From: AC-32 sp963821495
Lineage (GTDB): Bacteria > Actinomycetota > Thermoleophilia > Gaiellales > Gaiellaceae
Length of the DNA: 64,000 bases
Direction of reading: 5' to 3'
Assembly (NCBI GenBank): GCA_963821495.1
Contig: CAWGEA010000003.1
Location: 2,108,001 to 2,172,000 of the forward strand
Shown here: positions 1-8,910 of the stretch, piece after piece
How positions within the stretch are numbered: the stretch's first letter is position 1
Layout of the letters: every line of letters begins with the position of its first letter
Notes under the pieces: generated by a model
Databases searched by the model: none
The model's input: the letters and a program-made list of their open reading frames with translations, nothing else
Told to the model about the DNA's origin: nothing
Made by a program: the position numbers and the translations under genes

Positions 1-639
1 TCGGCTCGAGACCACCACCTCGGCCCCGCGCGCGCGCAGGTCGCGGGCGGCGAGCTCGCTCATCCTCCCCGCTCCGAAGAGCAGCGCGCGCCTCCCCTTC
101 ACGCCGCCCAGCTCTCGCGCTCCGAGCTCGACCGCGGACGCCGCGACCGACTCCGGCAGCTCGTGGAGCTTGGCCTCGGTGCGCACACGTTTCCCCGCGT
201 GCAGCGCGTCCTCGAAGAGCCGGTTCAGCAGCGCACTCGTCGCCCCGGCCCTTCGAGCCGCCTCGTAGGCGTCGCGCACCTGGCCCAGGATCTGCGACTC
301 GCCCGGGACGAGCGAGTCGAGCCCCGCGGCGACGCGGAAGAGGTGCGAGACCGCCTCGCCGTCGTCCCAGCGCGCGAGCACGCCGGCGAGATCGAGACCG
401 GAGCGGCGCTCGAGCTCCTCGCGCGCGACCTCGGGCTCGCCGCCGACGACGTAGACCTCCGTGCGATTGCACGTCGAGAGCACGACCGCCTCCACGCCCT
501 CGCCGGCCAGGTCGGCCGCGAGCTCGGCCGCGTGGCCGTCCTGGAGGAACAGGCGCTCGCGCACCTCGAGCGGCGCGTGGTGGTGCGAGACGCCGATTGC
601 GAGCAGCCGTGCCGGGAGCTGAGAGGGGCCGTCTTCCAC
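1..639 (-). CDS. hemA: Glutamyl-tRNA reductase, N-terminal part (runs off the window)
   Basis: First committed step of C5-pathway tetrapyrrole synthesis: NADPH reduction of glutamyl-tRNA(Glu) to glutamate-1-semialdehyde. The minus-strand frame shows the family signature near the start (LLAIGVSHHHAPLEVRERL), the catalytic-cysteine motif STCNRTEVY, the helical region GESQILGQVRDAY and the start of the NADP-binding domain (GRRALLFGAGRMSELAARDL). The C-terminal half lies beyond position 1. The GTG at 639 is chosen. An in-frame GTG at 678 would overlap the upstream exchanger by 8 nt and is also possible. It lies directly behind the exchanger gene on the same strand. With hemQ at 40.4 kb it indicates haem synthesis from glutamate. 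Confidence 0.93.
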   Translation of the reverse strand, partial: MEDGPSQLPARLLAIGVSHHHAPLEVRERLFLQDGHAAELAADLAGEGVEAVVLSTCNRTEVYVVGGEPEVAREELERRSGLDLAGVLARWDDGEAVSHLFRVAAGLDSLVPGESQILGQVRDAYEAARRAGATSALLNRLFEDALHAGKRVRTEAKLHELPESVAASAVELGARELGGVKGRRALLFGAGRMSELAARDLRARGAEVVVSSR

Positions 640-670
640 GGGTACGAGCGCGATGGTACCGCCGTCGCGG

Positions 671-1708
671 CTACGCACCCCACCAGAAGCTGGAGGCGAT
701 CACCACGTAGAGCCCGATCAGGATGGCGCCCTCCTCCCGGTTGCTCTCGCCGTCGTAGACGACGAGCGCCGTCACCGCGGCCGACAGCAGCAGCGCGATC
801 GCGAGCAGCGTCGGGAAGACGAGGCTCAACTCCGTCGCGAACGCAAGGCTCGCGAAGACGAGCACGGGCGTCAGCAGGAGCGCGACCTGCAGGGCCGAGC
901 TGACGATCACGGAGATCGCGAAGTCGACCCGGTTGCGCATCGCGAGCTGCACGCCGACGACGTTCTCGACCGCGTTCCCGGCGATCGCCACGATCACGAG
1001 GCCCGCGAAGTCCTGGCTCATGTGCATCGCCTCGGTGGCCGGGGTCAGCGCGGTGACGAACCAGTCGCTCGTCAGCGCCGCGGCCGTCGCCGCCCCGCCA
1101 AGTACCACGATCGTCGTCGTGAGCGACCAGCGCGGCGCCTCCCCCGCCTCGTCGTCGCCGGCGAGGAAGACCGGCAGCGTGACGAAGAAGAGCACGATCA
1201 GGACGCCGGCGCAGATGAAGCTCAGCGTCCGGTCGTGCGACGCCGCCGGCGTATGGAAGGTGTGCGTCAGCGTCGGCATCGAGAGGATCGCCGCGGCCAG
1301 CACGGTGAGCGTCGCGATCAGGCGGGCGCGCGGGTAGTCGAACCGCTGCGTCCCGTGCTTGATCCCGCCGGCGAGGAACGCGACCCCGAGCACGAGCACC
1401 CCGTTTGCGATCACGGAGCCGACGAGCGCCGCCTGGACGACGCGGATCAGCCCGTCGTGGAGCGCGAAGAGCGAGATGAAGAGCTCCGGCAGGTTCCCGA
1501 GGCCGGACTGCACGACCCCTGCCGACGACGAGCCGACCCGGCCGCCGAGCTGATCGGTCGCGCTCCCGACGAGCTGTGCGAGCAGCGCGATCGCGGCCGC
1601 GGCGACGAGGAAGGCGAGCACCGCCGGCGCCTCGAGGTAGTGCGCCAGGCCCGCCGCAACCACGAGCACGGCGGCGATGCCGATCCGGAAGACCTCCCCG
1701 CGCGTCAC
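671..1708 (-). CDS. cax: Ca2+/H+ antiporter, CaCA/CAX family
   Basis: A 345-residue, strongly hydrophobic integral membrane protein with about 10-11 predicted transmembrane stretches. The two inverted alpha-repeats typical of cation/Ca2+ exchangers are visible: SGLGNLPELFISLFAL in the first half and VAIAGNAVENVVGVQLA in the second. The acidic residues in GN-PE and GN-VE are the family's cation ligands. An acidic loop (GDDEAGEAP) separates the halves. Length matches bacterial CAX/ChaA proteins. It probably exports Ca2+ or Na+ against protons across the cytoplasmic membrane; the exact ion cannot be read from sequence. Downstream hemA starts within about 30 nt, so the two may be cotranscribed. 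Confidence 0.9.
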   Translation of the reverse strand: MTRGEVFRIGIAAVLVVAAGLAHYLEAPAVLAFLVAAAAIALLAQLVGSATDQLGGRVGSSSAGVVQSGLGNLPELFISLFALHDGLIRVVQAALVGSVIANGVLVLGVAFLAGGIKHGTQRFDYPRARLIATLTVLAAAILSMPTLTHTFHTPAASHDRTLSFICAGVLIVLFFVTLPVFLAGDDEAGEAPRWSLTTTIVVLGGAATAAALTSDWFVTALTPATEAMHMSQDFAGLVIVAIAGNAVENVVGVQLAMRNRVDFAISVIVSSALQVALLLTPVLVFASLAFATELSLVFPTLLAIALLLSAAVTALVVYDGESNREEGAILIGLYVVIASSFWWGA

Positions 1709-1770
1709 CGCGGCATGATCGCGGATCGCGCAAGCAGCGGGCGCCCGGCTAGCGGGGCTTCACCCGACGA

Positions 1771-2378
1771 TCAGGTCGCGGTCGACACTGACCAGATCAG
1801 AGCGTCGAGAATTCGCACCTCGGTGAACCGGTACCCGCGGCGTGCAAGCTCCCCCCGGATCTCATGCAGGGCCGCGCGGTTGCGATCGAGGTCTCGTCGG
1901 TAGCTGCGGACGAGCGCGGTCGCGCGCTCCGCGAACGTCCCTGGCGCCTGTGCCTCGGGGTCGTCCTCCGTCAGGTACGCCTGGATCACGCTGTCGAGGA
2001 TCGGGATCAACGCCGGCCGTTTCCTGTGGAGCGCTTTCGTCATCTTCGAGAAGCCGACTCCGCGGATCCCCGCGAACCCTCGAAGAGCCGCCTCAGCGCG
2101 ACCCACGGGATCGAGCCCGTCGCGGCAGCCAACGACGCATCGGGATGGATCCTGCGCAAGGCGCCTTCGATCTCCCCGCGACGTTCGAGAATCGCTGCGA
2201 TCTCGACCGCCGCGATGCGGGCACCGCCGCGGTTCGCCAGCCTGAGGTCGCTCTCATCGAACGACGCGGGCCCCGAAGAGTCGTAAGCGTCGTAACTCGA
2301 ATAGGCCCCGAGAAACCCGAGCGCCAGCCCGAGTGGATTCTCGACCTCGACCCCGCGTCGAAGGCTGATCGTGCTCAC
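1771..2378 (-). pseudogene. DUF6308-like protein gene, frameshifted
   Basis: Two overlapping minus-strand frames together make one plausible protein of about 200 residues. The upstream frame, from GTG 2378, gives VSTISLRRGVEVENPLGLAL and ends in GSIPWVALRRLFEG. The other frame continues FAGIRGVGFSKMTKALHRKR, then PALIPILDSVIQAYL. The switch falls near 2077 and is explained by one missing base. The conserved-looking block GVGFSKMTKALHRKRPALIPILDS resembles DUF6308-type proteins, whose function is unknown to me; the family assignment is from memory. It is either a true pseudogene or a base-calling error. The start is uncertain because other in-frame codons lie upstream. Confidence 0.6.
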
Positions 2379-2448
2379 GCGATTCGACCCGCAGCACTTC
2401 CTTGGTGTGACGACGCGCGATCCATTCGGCTGAGGTAGGCACCCATGG

Positions 2449-3319
2449 CTACCTTTGCCGCAGCAGCGGCGCAACCTCAGAACCGAACCGCGACACGCGT
2501 TCCTCGAGCCCCGGCGCCTCGTGGTCGAGGTTGACGACGAACCCGTCGCAGCCGGCCCCGACGTACTCGGCGAGTCTCTCCGCGACCCACGCCGGCGGCC
2601 CGGCGACGGCGTGCCGGCCGCGCTCGTCCGCACCGGCATCCGGCTCGTCTCGGAGGTCGACGCCCACGCGCAGCACCACGCGGCTGTCGGGGCGGCGCTC
2701 GCGCAAGTCCGCTGCCATCGTGCGCAGCTCCTCGGGCGCGAGTGCCACCGGGTGCCAGACGCCGGTCAGCGCCGCGCGGCGCAGGGTTGCCCGCGAGACG
2801 CCGGCGACCCAGAGCTCCGGTCCGCCGGGCCGGACGAGTGCCGGCGCCAACCAGCCGCCGAGCTCTTCGATCGCTCCCGGCATCTGCTCGAAGGCGGATT
2901 GGGCGAGCCGGATCCAGTCGTCCAGCCTCCGGCCGCGGCTGTCGAACGCTGCGCCGAGAAGCTCGAATTCGCCCTCCATCCAGCCGGCGGCGACTGCCGT
3001 CACGATGCGTCCGCCTGAGAGAAGGTCGAGCGTCGTCAGCTGCTTCAGCGCGACGAGCGGAGTCCCGCTGGGGCACAACGAGCGCCGAGACGCCGAGTTG
3101 CAGTCGCTTGGTGCGGCCGGCCAGGAAGGCGAGCGAGACGAGGGCCTCGGCGATCGTGCCGTAGATCGGCGCGTGCTCCGGTGGCACGACGAGGTGGTCG
3201 GTCACCCAGCCGGAGTCGAAGCCCGCCTCTTCTGCGGCGACGGCGACGCCGGCAAGCCGTTCGGCCGCGAGGGCCTCGCCGTAGTTCGGAAGGATCAAGC
3301 CAAGGTGCAGCGGCGCCAC
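2449..3319 (-). pseudogene. Luciferase-like (LLM) F420/flavin oxidoreductase, frameshifted
   Basis: The N-terminal frame from GTG 3319 reads LHLGLILPNYGEAL, then AEEAGFDSGWVTDHLVVP and LQLGVSALVVPQRD. The C-terminal frame resumes PLVALKQLTTLDLLSGGRI and runs to 2449. These are the standard TIM-barrel landmarks of bacterial luciferase-like monooxygenases, a family often F420-dependent in Actinomycetota. One extra base near 3061 separates the halves. Joined length would be about 289 residues, normal for the family. Without correction the product would end shortly after the break and lack most of the barrel. It is probably a recently broken gene or an assembly error. Confidence 0.75.
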
Positions 3320-3401
3320 GTGCGAACGCTAGCGAGCATGAAACCGGCGCGCGCTGCGAGGTACGAGCTTTTCGGCACGCGGAGGACTAGGCTCGACGCG
3401 G

Positions 3402-6284
3402 ATGACCGGGCCCACGGCTGCCGGATCGCTCCTGGAACGGGGCGAGGAGCTGGCGCGGATCGAATCGGCGCTCGGCGACGCACGGTCGGGACGCGGAACG
3501 TTCCTGGTGATCGAGGGGCCGGCCGGGATCGGCAAGACGGCGCTGCTCGAGGCGGCCCGGGCGGCGGCGGCCGACAGCGGGATGCGCGTGCTGCGGTCAC
3601 GCGGGACGGAGCTGGAGCGCGAATTCGCGTTCGGAGTCGTACGTCAGCTGTTCGAGACGCCGCTGGCCGAGGCATCGAAGGCCGAGCGCGCCGCCCTGCT
3701 GCAGGCAGCCGCAGGCGTCGCCGCCTCGCTGCTCGAGCTTCCGGGAGCAACGCCTGAGAACGGACGGCGTGCAACCGGCGTCGATCCCTCGTTCGCCATC
3801 CTTCACGGCCTTTACTGGCTCTGCGCGAACCTGGCGGGCGTCGGTCCGCTCTGCGTGGTCGTCGACGACGCGCACTGGGCGGACACCCCGTCTCTCCGCT
3901 TCCTGGCCTTCTTGCTCACGCGCCTCGAGGAACTGGACGTCGCACTCGTCGTGGCGACCCGCCCACGCGAGGTCGGGGCCGACGCGGCGCTGCTCGAGAC
4001 CCTGACGACGGCTCCGTCGGCGGGGGCGATCCGCCTCCCTCCGCTGACGAAGGCCGCGGTCGCCCAGCTCGTCGAGTCGGGGCTTCCCGGTGTTCCTGAC
4101 CCGGCCTTCGTCGACGCCTGCGTGCGGGCTACGCGAGGGACGCCCTTCCTCGTCCGCGAGCTCGTGGGGGCCCTGGCAGAAGAAGGCATCGCTTCGAACG
4201 CCGACGCCGCACGGCGAGTCGAGCAGATCGGGGCACGGACGGTCGGCCGCTCGATCCGCCTCCGGCTTCGCCAGCTCCCGGAGCACGCGGGGAGGCTCGC
4301 GCTTGCGCTCACGATCCTCGAGGAGAGCGATCTCCTCCAGGCGGCCCGGCTCGCCGGTCTCGGGGAGGGGGAGGCCGCCGACGCGGCCGACCTGCTGGCG
4401 GCGGCGGGCATCCTCGAGCCCGGCCGGCCGCTGAGGTTCATCCACCCGATCGTCCGCAGCGGTCTCTACTCGGAGCTCCCGGGCGCCGAGCGTGCGCGCG
4501 GTCACCGGCGCGCAGCCCAGCTGCTCGCCGAGCAACCGGGCGAGCACGAGCGCGTCGCCCAGCACCTGCTCGTCAGCGAGCCCACCGGTGACGGTTGGGT
4601 CGTCGAGCAGCTCGTCGAAGCCGCGTGCGAAGCGGGTAAGGACGGGGCTCCCGAGTCGGAGGCGATCTTCCTGCGCCGAGCGCTGGAGGAGCCACCCGCG
4701 CCCGGTGACCGGGCGGATCTGCTGCTCGAGCTCGGAATGGCCGAGGCGAGCGCCGGGCTCGTGGGGTGGTCAGAGCACCTGCAGGGCGCGGTGGAGGCCG
4801 CGCCGAACGCCGCGGCGGCCGCCAACAACGCGACCGTGCTCGCGCTCGCGCTCAGCCGTGCCCAGCGCTTCAAGGAGGCCGTCGAGGTTCTCGATCGCGC
4901 CGCGTCGTCACTCGATGCCGGCGACTCGGAGCTCGCCCTCGCGCTCGAGGCCGCTGCGGTGGTCGCAGCCATGAACGACCCTGAGACGGCGCCGTCGGTC
5001 GCCGTCCGGCGTGAGACCCTGCGCAGCCGCGCCGCCGACCACCCTTCCGCCCCACCCGAGCTCCTGGCAGCGGCCGCGATGGTCTCCGTCCTGACCAACG
5101 AGCCTGCGGAGATCGGCGCCGACCTCGCCACCCGGGCGCTTCTGGCCGGAGAGCACGCGCCCTCGGACTCCACGACGAGGCCCTGGTTCTCGTTCGCCAC
5201 CTGGTTCTCACAGGCGACGCTCTCCCTGCTCTGGGCCGAGCGCTACGAGCAGGTGCGGCCGCTGCTCGACGCGTCGATCGCACGGGGTCGGGCGACCGGC
5301 GATGCCGGCAGGCTTGCCGTCGGCCTGGCTCACCGCGGCTGGCTGGCGCTCAGGCGCGGCGACCTCTGCGCCGCCGAGGCAGACACGCGCACGGCGCTTG
5401 CCGCGGCCGAGCTGCCGGCACCGACCTTGTACCGCCTCCTGAACGCCGGTGTGCTCGTCAAGGCGCTCGTCGACCAGGGCGAGCTCGATGCTGCCGAGGA
5501 GGTGCTCGCACCGCTCGAGACCGAGACCGAGAGCGGATCGATCACGGCTTCGTTGCTCCGCCTCGCGCGCGGCTGGCTGAGGGTCGAGCAGGGCCGAACC
5601 CAGGAAGGGCTCGACGATTTCCTCTCCGTCGGTGTACTGCTGACACGGGCGTCGATCGCCTGCCCGAGCTATCTGCCCTGGCGCTCGGAGGCTGCGCTCG
5701 CCCAGCGCGCGCTCGGCGAGCACGAGGCGGCGCTGCGCCTCGCAGAAGAGGAGCTCGAGCTCGCGGAAGCGTTCGGAACGCTGCGCGCGCTGGGCGTCGC
5801 GAAGCGCGCGGTAGGAGTCGTGGCCGGAGGCGACCGAGGGGAGTTGCTGCTCCGGGAGGCGATCGAGTCGTTCGGGCGTGGTGGCGCGGCGCTCGACAGA
5901 GCGCGCGCCCTCGCCGACCTCGGTGCCTTGCTCCGGCGGCGCAATCGGCGCACGGAAGCACGGGAGCTCCTCCGAGAGGCACTCGACGCCGCACACCGCG
6001 CAGGTGCTGCACCGCTCGCCGACCGGGCCGAGACCGAGCTGCGCGCCACCGGCGCGCGCCCTCGACGCGTCGTTCTCACCGGGCTCGACTCGCTGACGGC
6101 AAGCGAACGGCGCGTCGCCGAGCTGGCCAGCCAGGATCTGACAAATCGCGAGATCGCGCAGGTGCTGTTCATCACCACCCGCACGGTCGAGGGTCATCTC
6201 ACGAGCGTTTTCCGCAAGCTCCAGCTCGGCTCGCGAGACGAGCTCCAGGCCGTGCTCGAGGATGGCGAGCCAGTCCCGGCCTAG
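3402..6284 (+). CDS. LuxR-family regulator with N-terminal AAA ATPase (LAL type)
   Basis: A 960-residue LAL-type transcription factor. The N-terminus carries an ATPase module with Walker A GPAGIGKT (about residues 40-47) and Walker B-like LCVVVDDAHWAD (about 148-159). A long alpha-helical, Ala/Leu/Glu-rich middle with TPR-like repeats follows. The last 65 residues form a LuxR helix-turn-helix (LTASERRVAELASQDLTNRE, then IAQVLFITTRTVEGHL). Known members couple ligand or protein sensing, with ATP binding, to activation of catabolic or secondary-metabolite genes; the ligand here is unknown. The ATG at 3402 directly precedes the ATPase domain. It is divergent from the broken LLM gene, with 82 nt between starts, so it may have controlled that gene (inference). 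Confidence 0.93.
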   Translation: MTGPTAAGSLLERGEELARIESALGDARSGRGTFLVIEGPAGIGKTALLEAARAAAADSGMRVLRSRGTELEREFAFGVVRQLFETPLAEASKAERAALLQAAAGVAASLLELPGATPENGRRATGVDPSFAILHGLYWLCANLAGVGPLCVVVDDAHWADTPSLRFLAFLLTRLEELDVALVVATRPREVGADAALLETLTTAPSAGAIRLPPLTKAAVAQLVESGLPGVPDPAFVDACVRATRGTPFLVRELVGALAEEGIASNADAARRVEQIGARTVGRSIRLRLRQLPEHAGRLALALTILEESDLLQAARLAGLGEGEAADAADLLAAAGILEPGRPLRFIHPIVRSGLYSELPGAERARGHRRAAQLLAEQPGEHERVAQHLLVSEPTGDGWVVEQLVEAACEAGKDGAPESEAIFLRRALEEPPAPGDRADLLLELGMAEASAGLVGWSEHLQGAVEAAPNAAAAANNATVLALALSRAQRFKEAVEVLDRAASSLDAGDSELALALEAAAVVAAMNDPETAPSVAVRRETLRSRAADHPSAPPELLAAAAMVSVLTNEPAEIGADLATRALLAGEHAPSDSTTRPWFSFATWFSQATLSLLWAERYEQVRPLLDASIARGRATGDAGRLAVGLAHRGWLALRRGDLCAAEADTRTALAAAELPAPTLYRLLNAGVLVKALVDQGELDAAEEVLAPLETETESGSITASLLRLARGWLRVEQGRTQEGLDDFLSVGVLLTRASIACPSYLPWRSEAALAQRALGEHEAALRLAEEELELAEAFGTLRALGVAKRAVGVVAGGDRGELLLREAIESFGRGGAALDRARALADLGALLRRRNRRTEARELLREALDAAHRAGAAPLADRAETELRATGARPRRVVLTGLDSLTASERRVAELASQDLTNREIAQVLFITTRTVEGHLTSVFRKLQLGSRDELQAVLEDGEPVPA

Positions 6285-6333
6285 TCACGAATCGTTCCGC
6301 CTGCGGCAGCGGGTTTCGGCTGGAGAAAAAGAG

Positions 6334-6406
6334 AGCGGACGACGGGGATCGAACCCGCGACCCTCAGCTTGGGAAGCTGATGCTCTACCAACTGAGCTAC
6401 GTCCGC
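6334..6406 (-). tRNA. tRNA-Gly (CCC anticodon)
   Basis: A complete 73-nt cloverleaf on the minus strand. The acceptor arms GCGGACG and CGTCCGC pair fully, the D arm contains GCTCAGTTGGTAGAGC, the anticodon stem is TCAGC/GCTGA with loop TTCCCAA (anticodon CCC), and the T arm is GCGGG-TTCGATC-CCCGT-like. The discriminator base is T, usual for glycine. CCA is not encoded. Sequence on its 5' side is shared with the interrupted tRNA-Gly at 12062-12271. Confidence 0.96.
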
Positions 6407-6474
6407 GTGGTCGCATTCTAGCCGAGGCCGAACAGCGACTTTCGCGCTCGCGCCCCGGCTGGCAGGCTCGCCGC

Positions 6475-6780
6475 ATGCGGCGGCCAGCGGCGGTGATCGG
6501 CGTCTTCCTCGTCTGCTGCCCGGCGGCCTGCACCTTGCGACGGCAGGTCGTGCCGGCCTCGCCCTACTGCCGCGGCGAAACCCGCTGGCCGGCGTCTACC
6601 ACCCCTCGCGCCTGCGCGTGAGGAGCCGCTGCCGCGTTGTGGTGGGCACGGTGCGCAAGGTCGTCTTCGAGCCCTACGACGGTGACGTGCACATCGACCT
6701 GCAGCCTGACGACGCCTCCTTGCTCTCGACCGGGAACGACCGCGTCGGCCGCCTGTCCGTCCTAGAGGTAGAGCCGCTCT
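6475..6780 (+). pseudogene. Broken copy of the putative lipoprotein gene at 12342
   Basis: The start (MRRPAAVIGVFLVCCPAACT) gives a signal peptide with lipobox PAAC, clearly related to the intact protein at 12342. After SPYCRG a single missing base (about 6577-6588) shifts the frame. The other frame continues LAGVYHPSRLRVRSRCRVVV, GTVRKVVFEPYDGDVHIDLQ and GNDRVGRLSVLEVEP, again matching the intact copy. Similarity ends near 6757-6780, where sequence resembling antisense hemA begins. It sits downstream of tRNA-Gly(CCC) on the opposite strand, exactly as the intact gene sits beside the interrupted tRNA-Gly. It is a decayed duplicate. Confidence 0.8.
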
Positions 6781-6836
6781 CGCACCTCGAGCGGCGCGTG
6801 GTGATGCGAGACGCCGAGCGCGAGCCGGCGTGCGGT
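6757..6836 (-). pseudogene. hemA 5'-end remnant
   Basis: About 80 nt on the minus strand is nearly the same as the start of hemA (538-616 in this window). It translates to ARRLALGVSHHHAPLEVRER, then LYL and a stop. The hemA equivalent is LLAIGVSHHHAPLEVRERL. Only the first 20-odd codons are present and they end in TAG, so this is a fragment. It is fused to the tail of the broken lipoprotein copy. Confidence 0.75.
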
Positions 6837-6930
6837 TTCGTGCGTAGGCGAGGAAGGCACCTGAACCGCGAGCGATTGCTACCGGCGAGCCGAAAACGAC
6901 CGAGCCGCGTCTCGACGCGCATGAGTGATC

Positions 6931-8008
6931 TCAGCGAATGTCCACGTAGATCACTTCCGTCGCGTTGTTTCCGTAGCCCAGCCGGTTCCATGGCGGGACC
7001 TCCGGCTGGACGTTCCCGGCGGCATCGGTCGCGCGCGCGCGCAAGCTGTGCCGTCCGACAGCCGTCGCCTCCCAATCGAATGACCAGTCCTGCCACTGAT
7101 ATGGCCCCCTCGGGCGGTCGACGTCAGCGGACTGCCACTCGCCCTCACCGGTCAGGCCGACGTCGACGGCAGTGATCGGTCCGGTTCCCGACCATGCCTT
7201 GCCGCGCACCGTGCAGGTTCCGGCGGGGAGCGTCGTGCCGGGAGCGGGATCGGTGATGCGCGCGCGGACGCGCAACAAGTCGACGGGCTCCGGGACTCCT
7301 TCCGACCACTCGTACATGTAGTGGCCCGTTTGGAACTCGCCGGCGTAGGGCTCGGTTAGGACCTCGATCCGCTTCAGCCACTTCACGGAGGCGACGGCGT
7401 ACCAGTGCGGCACGATCAGGCGAAAGGGCCGTCCATGGTCCGGGCCTAGGGGCTCGCCGTTCATCTCGTAGGCGATCAGGATCTCCGAGGCCGGGTCGGT
7501 CGGGAGGCCGATCGGCAGCGAGAGCACGAAAGTGAGGTCGCTCGCGATTGGTCTCGGGCAGGACGGTTGCAGGTGGTAGGCGCCGTGGTCGGCGCCCTCG
7601 AAGCGGACCTCGACCCCTCGGCCGACGGTCGCGCCCGCTCGAGCACATTGTCCAAGGAAGCGCCCTTCCAGCGCTCTGTCGAGACGGCGTAGACGCCCCA
7701 CGGCTCGCCGACGGGCAACGGCTTCATCGCAGACGACCGTTCCCCGCGCACTCGAGGGTGACGGCCCGCTCGATCGCCGGCAAGGCGCGCAGATCGTCGA
7801 GCGTGAGCGTCGTCGGGCTATCCACCGCTCCGCCGACCTCGAGGGTGCCATCGTGCTCGGGCACCGCGAAGTTGCTGCGCACGTAATGCAGCTCCGTGGG
7901 CGTGATCTCTCCTGAGAGCGCCTCCGGCGGGGCCTCGGCGTTGTAGGGCGCCGGGTTGATCATGATCAGCGCGGCGCGCGCCCGTTTGAGCTCGTCTGCC
8001 ACTGCCAT
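6931..8008 (-). pseudogene. Sulfite-oxidase-like molybdopterin oxidoreductase with two frameshifts
   Basis: From ATG 8008 (preceded by GAGG) the first frame runs to TLECAGNGR, which holds the molybdenum-ligating cysteine. A second frame carries SAMKPLPVGEPWGVYAVSTE and ASLDNVLERA. A third carries GVEVRFEGADHGAYHLQP, then IAYEMNGEPLGPDHGRPFRL and the Ig-like Mo-co dimerisation domain (AGTCTVRGKAWSGTGPITAV) to 6931. Each switch (about 7735 and 7632) is explained by one missing base. Repaired length would be about 359 residues, usual for bacterial SUOX-fold enzymes. No Tat or Sec signal is visible. It is the last gene of the DyP cluster, 16 nt after the crotonase gene. As written it cannot make the enzyme. 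Confidence 0.8.
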
Positions 8009-8024
8009 CGTCTCGCCTCGGGGC

Positions 8025-8891
8025 TCAGTAGTTGGAGTCCTGGAAGGTCGGGTCCCGGTCCTCGTTGAAGGCGCCGATCCCCTCGATCCGGTCGGGATGG
8101 ACAGCCGATCGCCAGTGGGCCTCCATCATGATCGCGATCGCCTGCTCGACCGGTTGCCCTTGGCCCATACGAACGGCGCCCTTGACGGCCTGCACGGCGG
8201 TCGGGGAGTTGCCGGCGATCTTCTCGGCGATCCGCCGAGCCGCAGCCATCAGCTCGCTCTGGAGATGGATCTCGTTCACCATCCCCAGCCGATGCGCCTC
8301 CTGCGCGGTGATCGGGTCGCCGGTCATCAGCATCTGGAGCGCCTTCCCCGGCGGCAGGACCCTGGGCAGGAAGACCGGCGAGCCTCCACCGGCAGAGAGC
8401 CCGATCATGGCCTCGGGCTGGCCGAAGGTGGCGTTGTCGGAGGCGATGATGAAGTCGGTGCTCTGGGCGATCTCGGAACCGCCGCCGTAGGCGACCCCGT
8501 TGACGGCGGCGAAGATCGGCTTGCGCAGCTGTCGCAGCGTGTAGAGGGTTCGATCGAAGTCCTGGCGCTGTCGCAGCCAGTCCTCCTTGGTCATGTTCTT
8601 GCGCTGGCGCAGGTCGCTGCCGACCGAGAAGGCGCGGTCGCCCGCGCCGGTGATGACGGCGGCGCGGATCGTCGGCCGGACCGCGATCGTCTCGAGGATC
8701 TCGGTCAGGCGCGCGCCCATCTCGGTCGTGATGGCGTTGTCCGCCTGCGGCCGGTTCAGGGTTATGAGCGCCACGCGCCCGTCGACCGCGTACTCGACCA
8801 GCACCGGCTGCTCGGGCTCCGCGAGATCCGACGGCGGCGGGCCAAAGTCGAGCGCCTTCCAGCGGTCGGTGCCTGTGGGGGTGCTGGCCAT
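8025..8891 (-). CDS. Enoyl-CoA hydratase/isomerase (crotonase) family protein
   Basis: A 288-residue crotonase-fold protein. It has the oxyanion-hole segment (AGDRAFSVGSDL), the second oxyanion motif (NGVAYGGGSEIAQSTDFIIA) and FGQPEAMIGL with the usual glutamate. After this comes SAGGGSPVFLPR where hydratases usually have PGxGGTxRLPR. The N-terminus has an extra roughly 30-residue leader rich in Pro. It likely acts on an acyl-CoA in the cytosol; substrate and exact reaction are unknown. The start has a strong AAGGAGG eight bases upstream. It lies between the DyP peroxidase (19-nt gap) and the molybdopterin enzyme (16-nt gap) and is almost certainly cotranscribed with them. Confidence 0.9.
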   Translation of the reverse strand: MASTPTGTDRWKALDFGPPPSDLAEPEQPVLVEYAVDGRVALITLNRPQADNAITTEMGARLTEILETIAVRPTIRAAVITGAGDRAFSVGSDLRQRKNMTKEDWLRQRQDFDRTLYTLRQLRKPIFAAVNGVAYGGGSEIAQSTDFIIASDNATFGQPEAMIGLSAGGGSPVFLPRVLPPGKALQMLMTGDPITAQEAHRLGMVNEIHLQSELMAAARRIAEKIAGNSPTAVQAVKGAVRMGQGQPVEQAIAIMMEAHWRSAVHPDRIEGIGAFNEDRDPTFQDSNY

Positions 8892-8910
8892 GTCGTCCTC
8901 CTTCGATCGC

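Noticed and set aside
225..1733. Long open frame on the minus strand overlapping hemA and the exchanger gene
   Set aside because: Arg-rich translation with no family resemblance; the frames carrying hemA and CAX motifs are the real genes. High GC makes many such empty frames.
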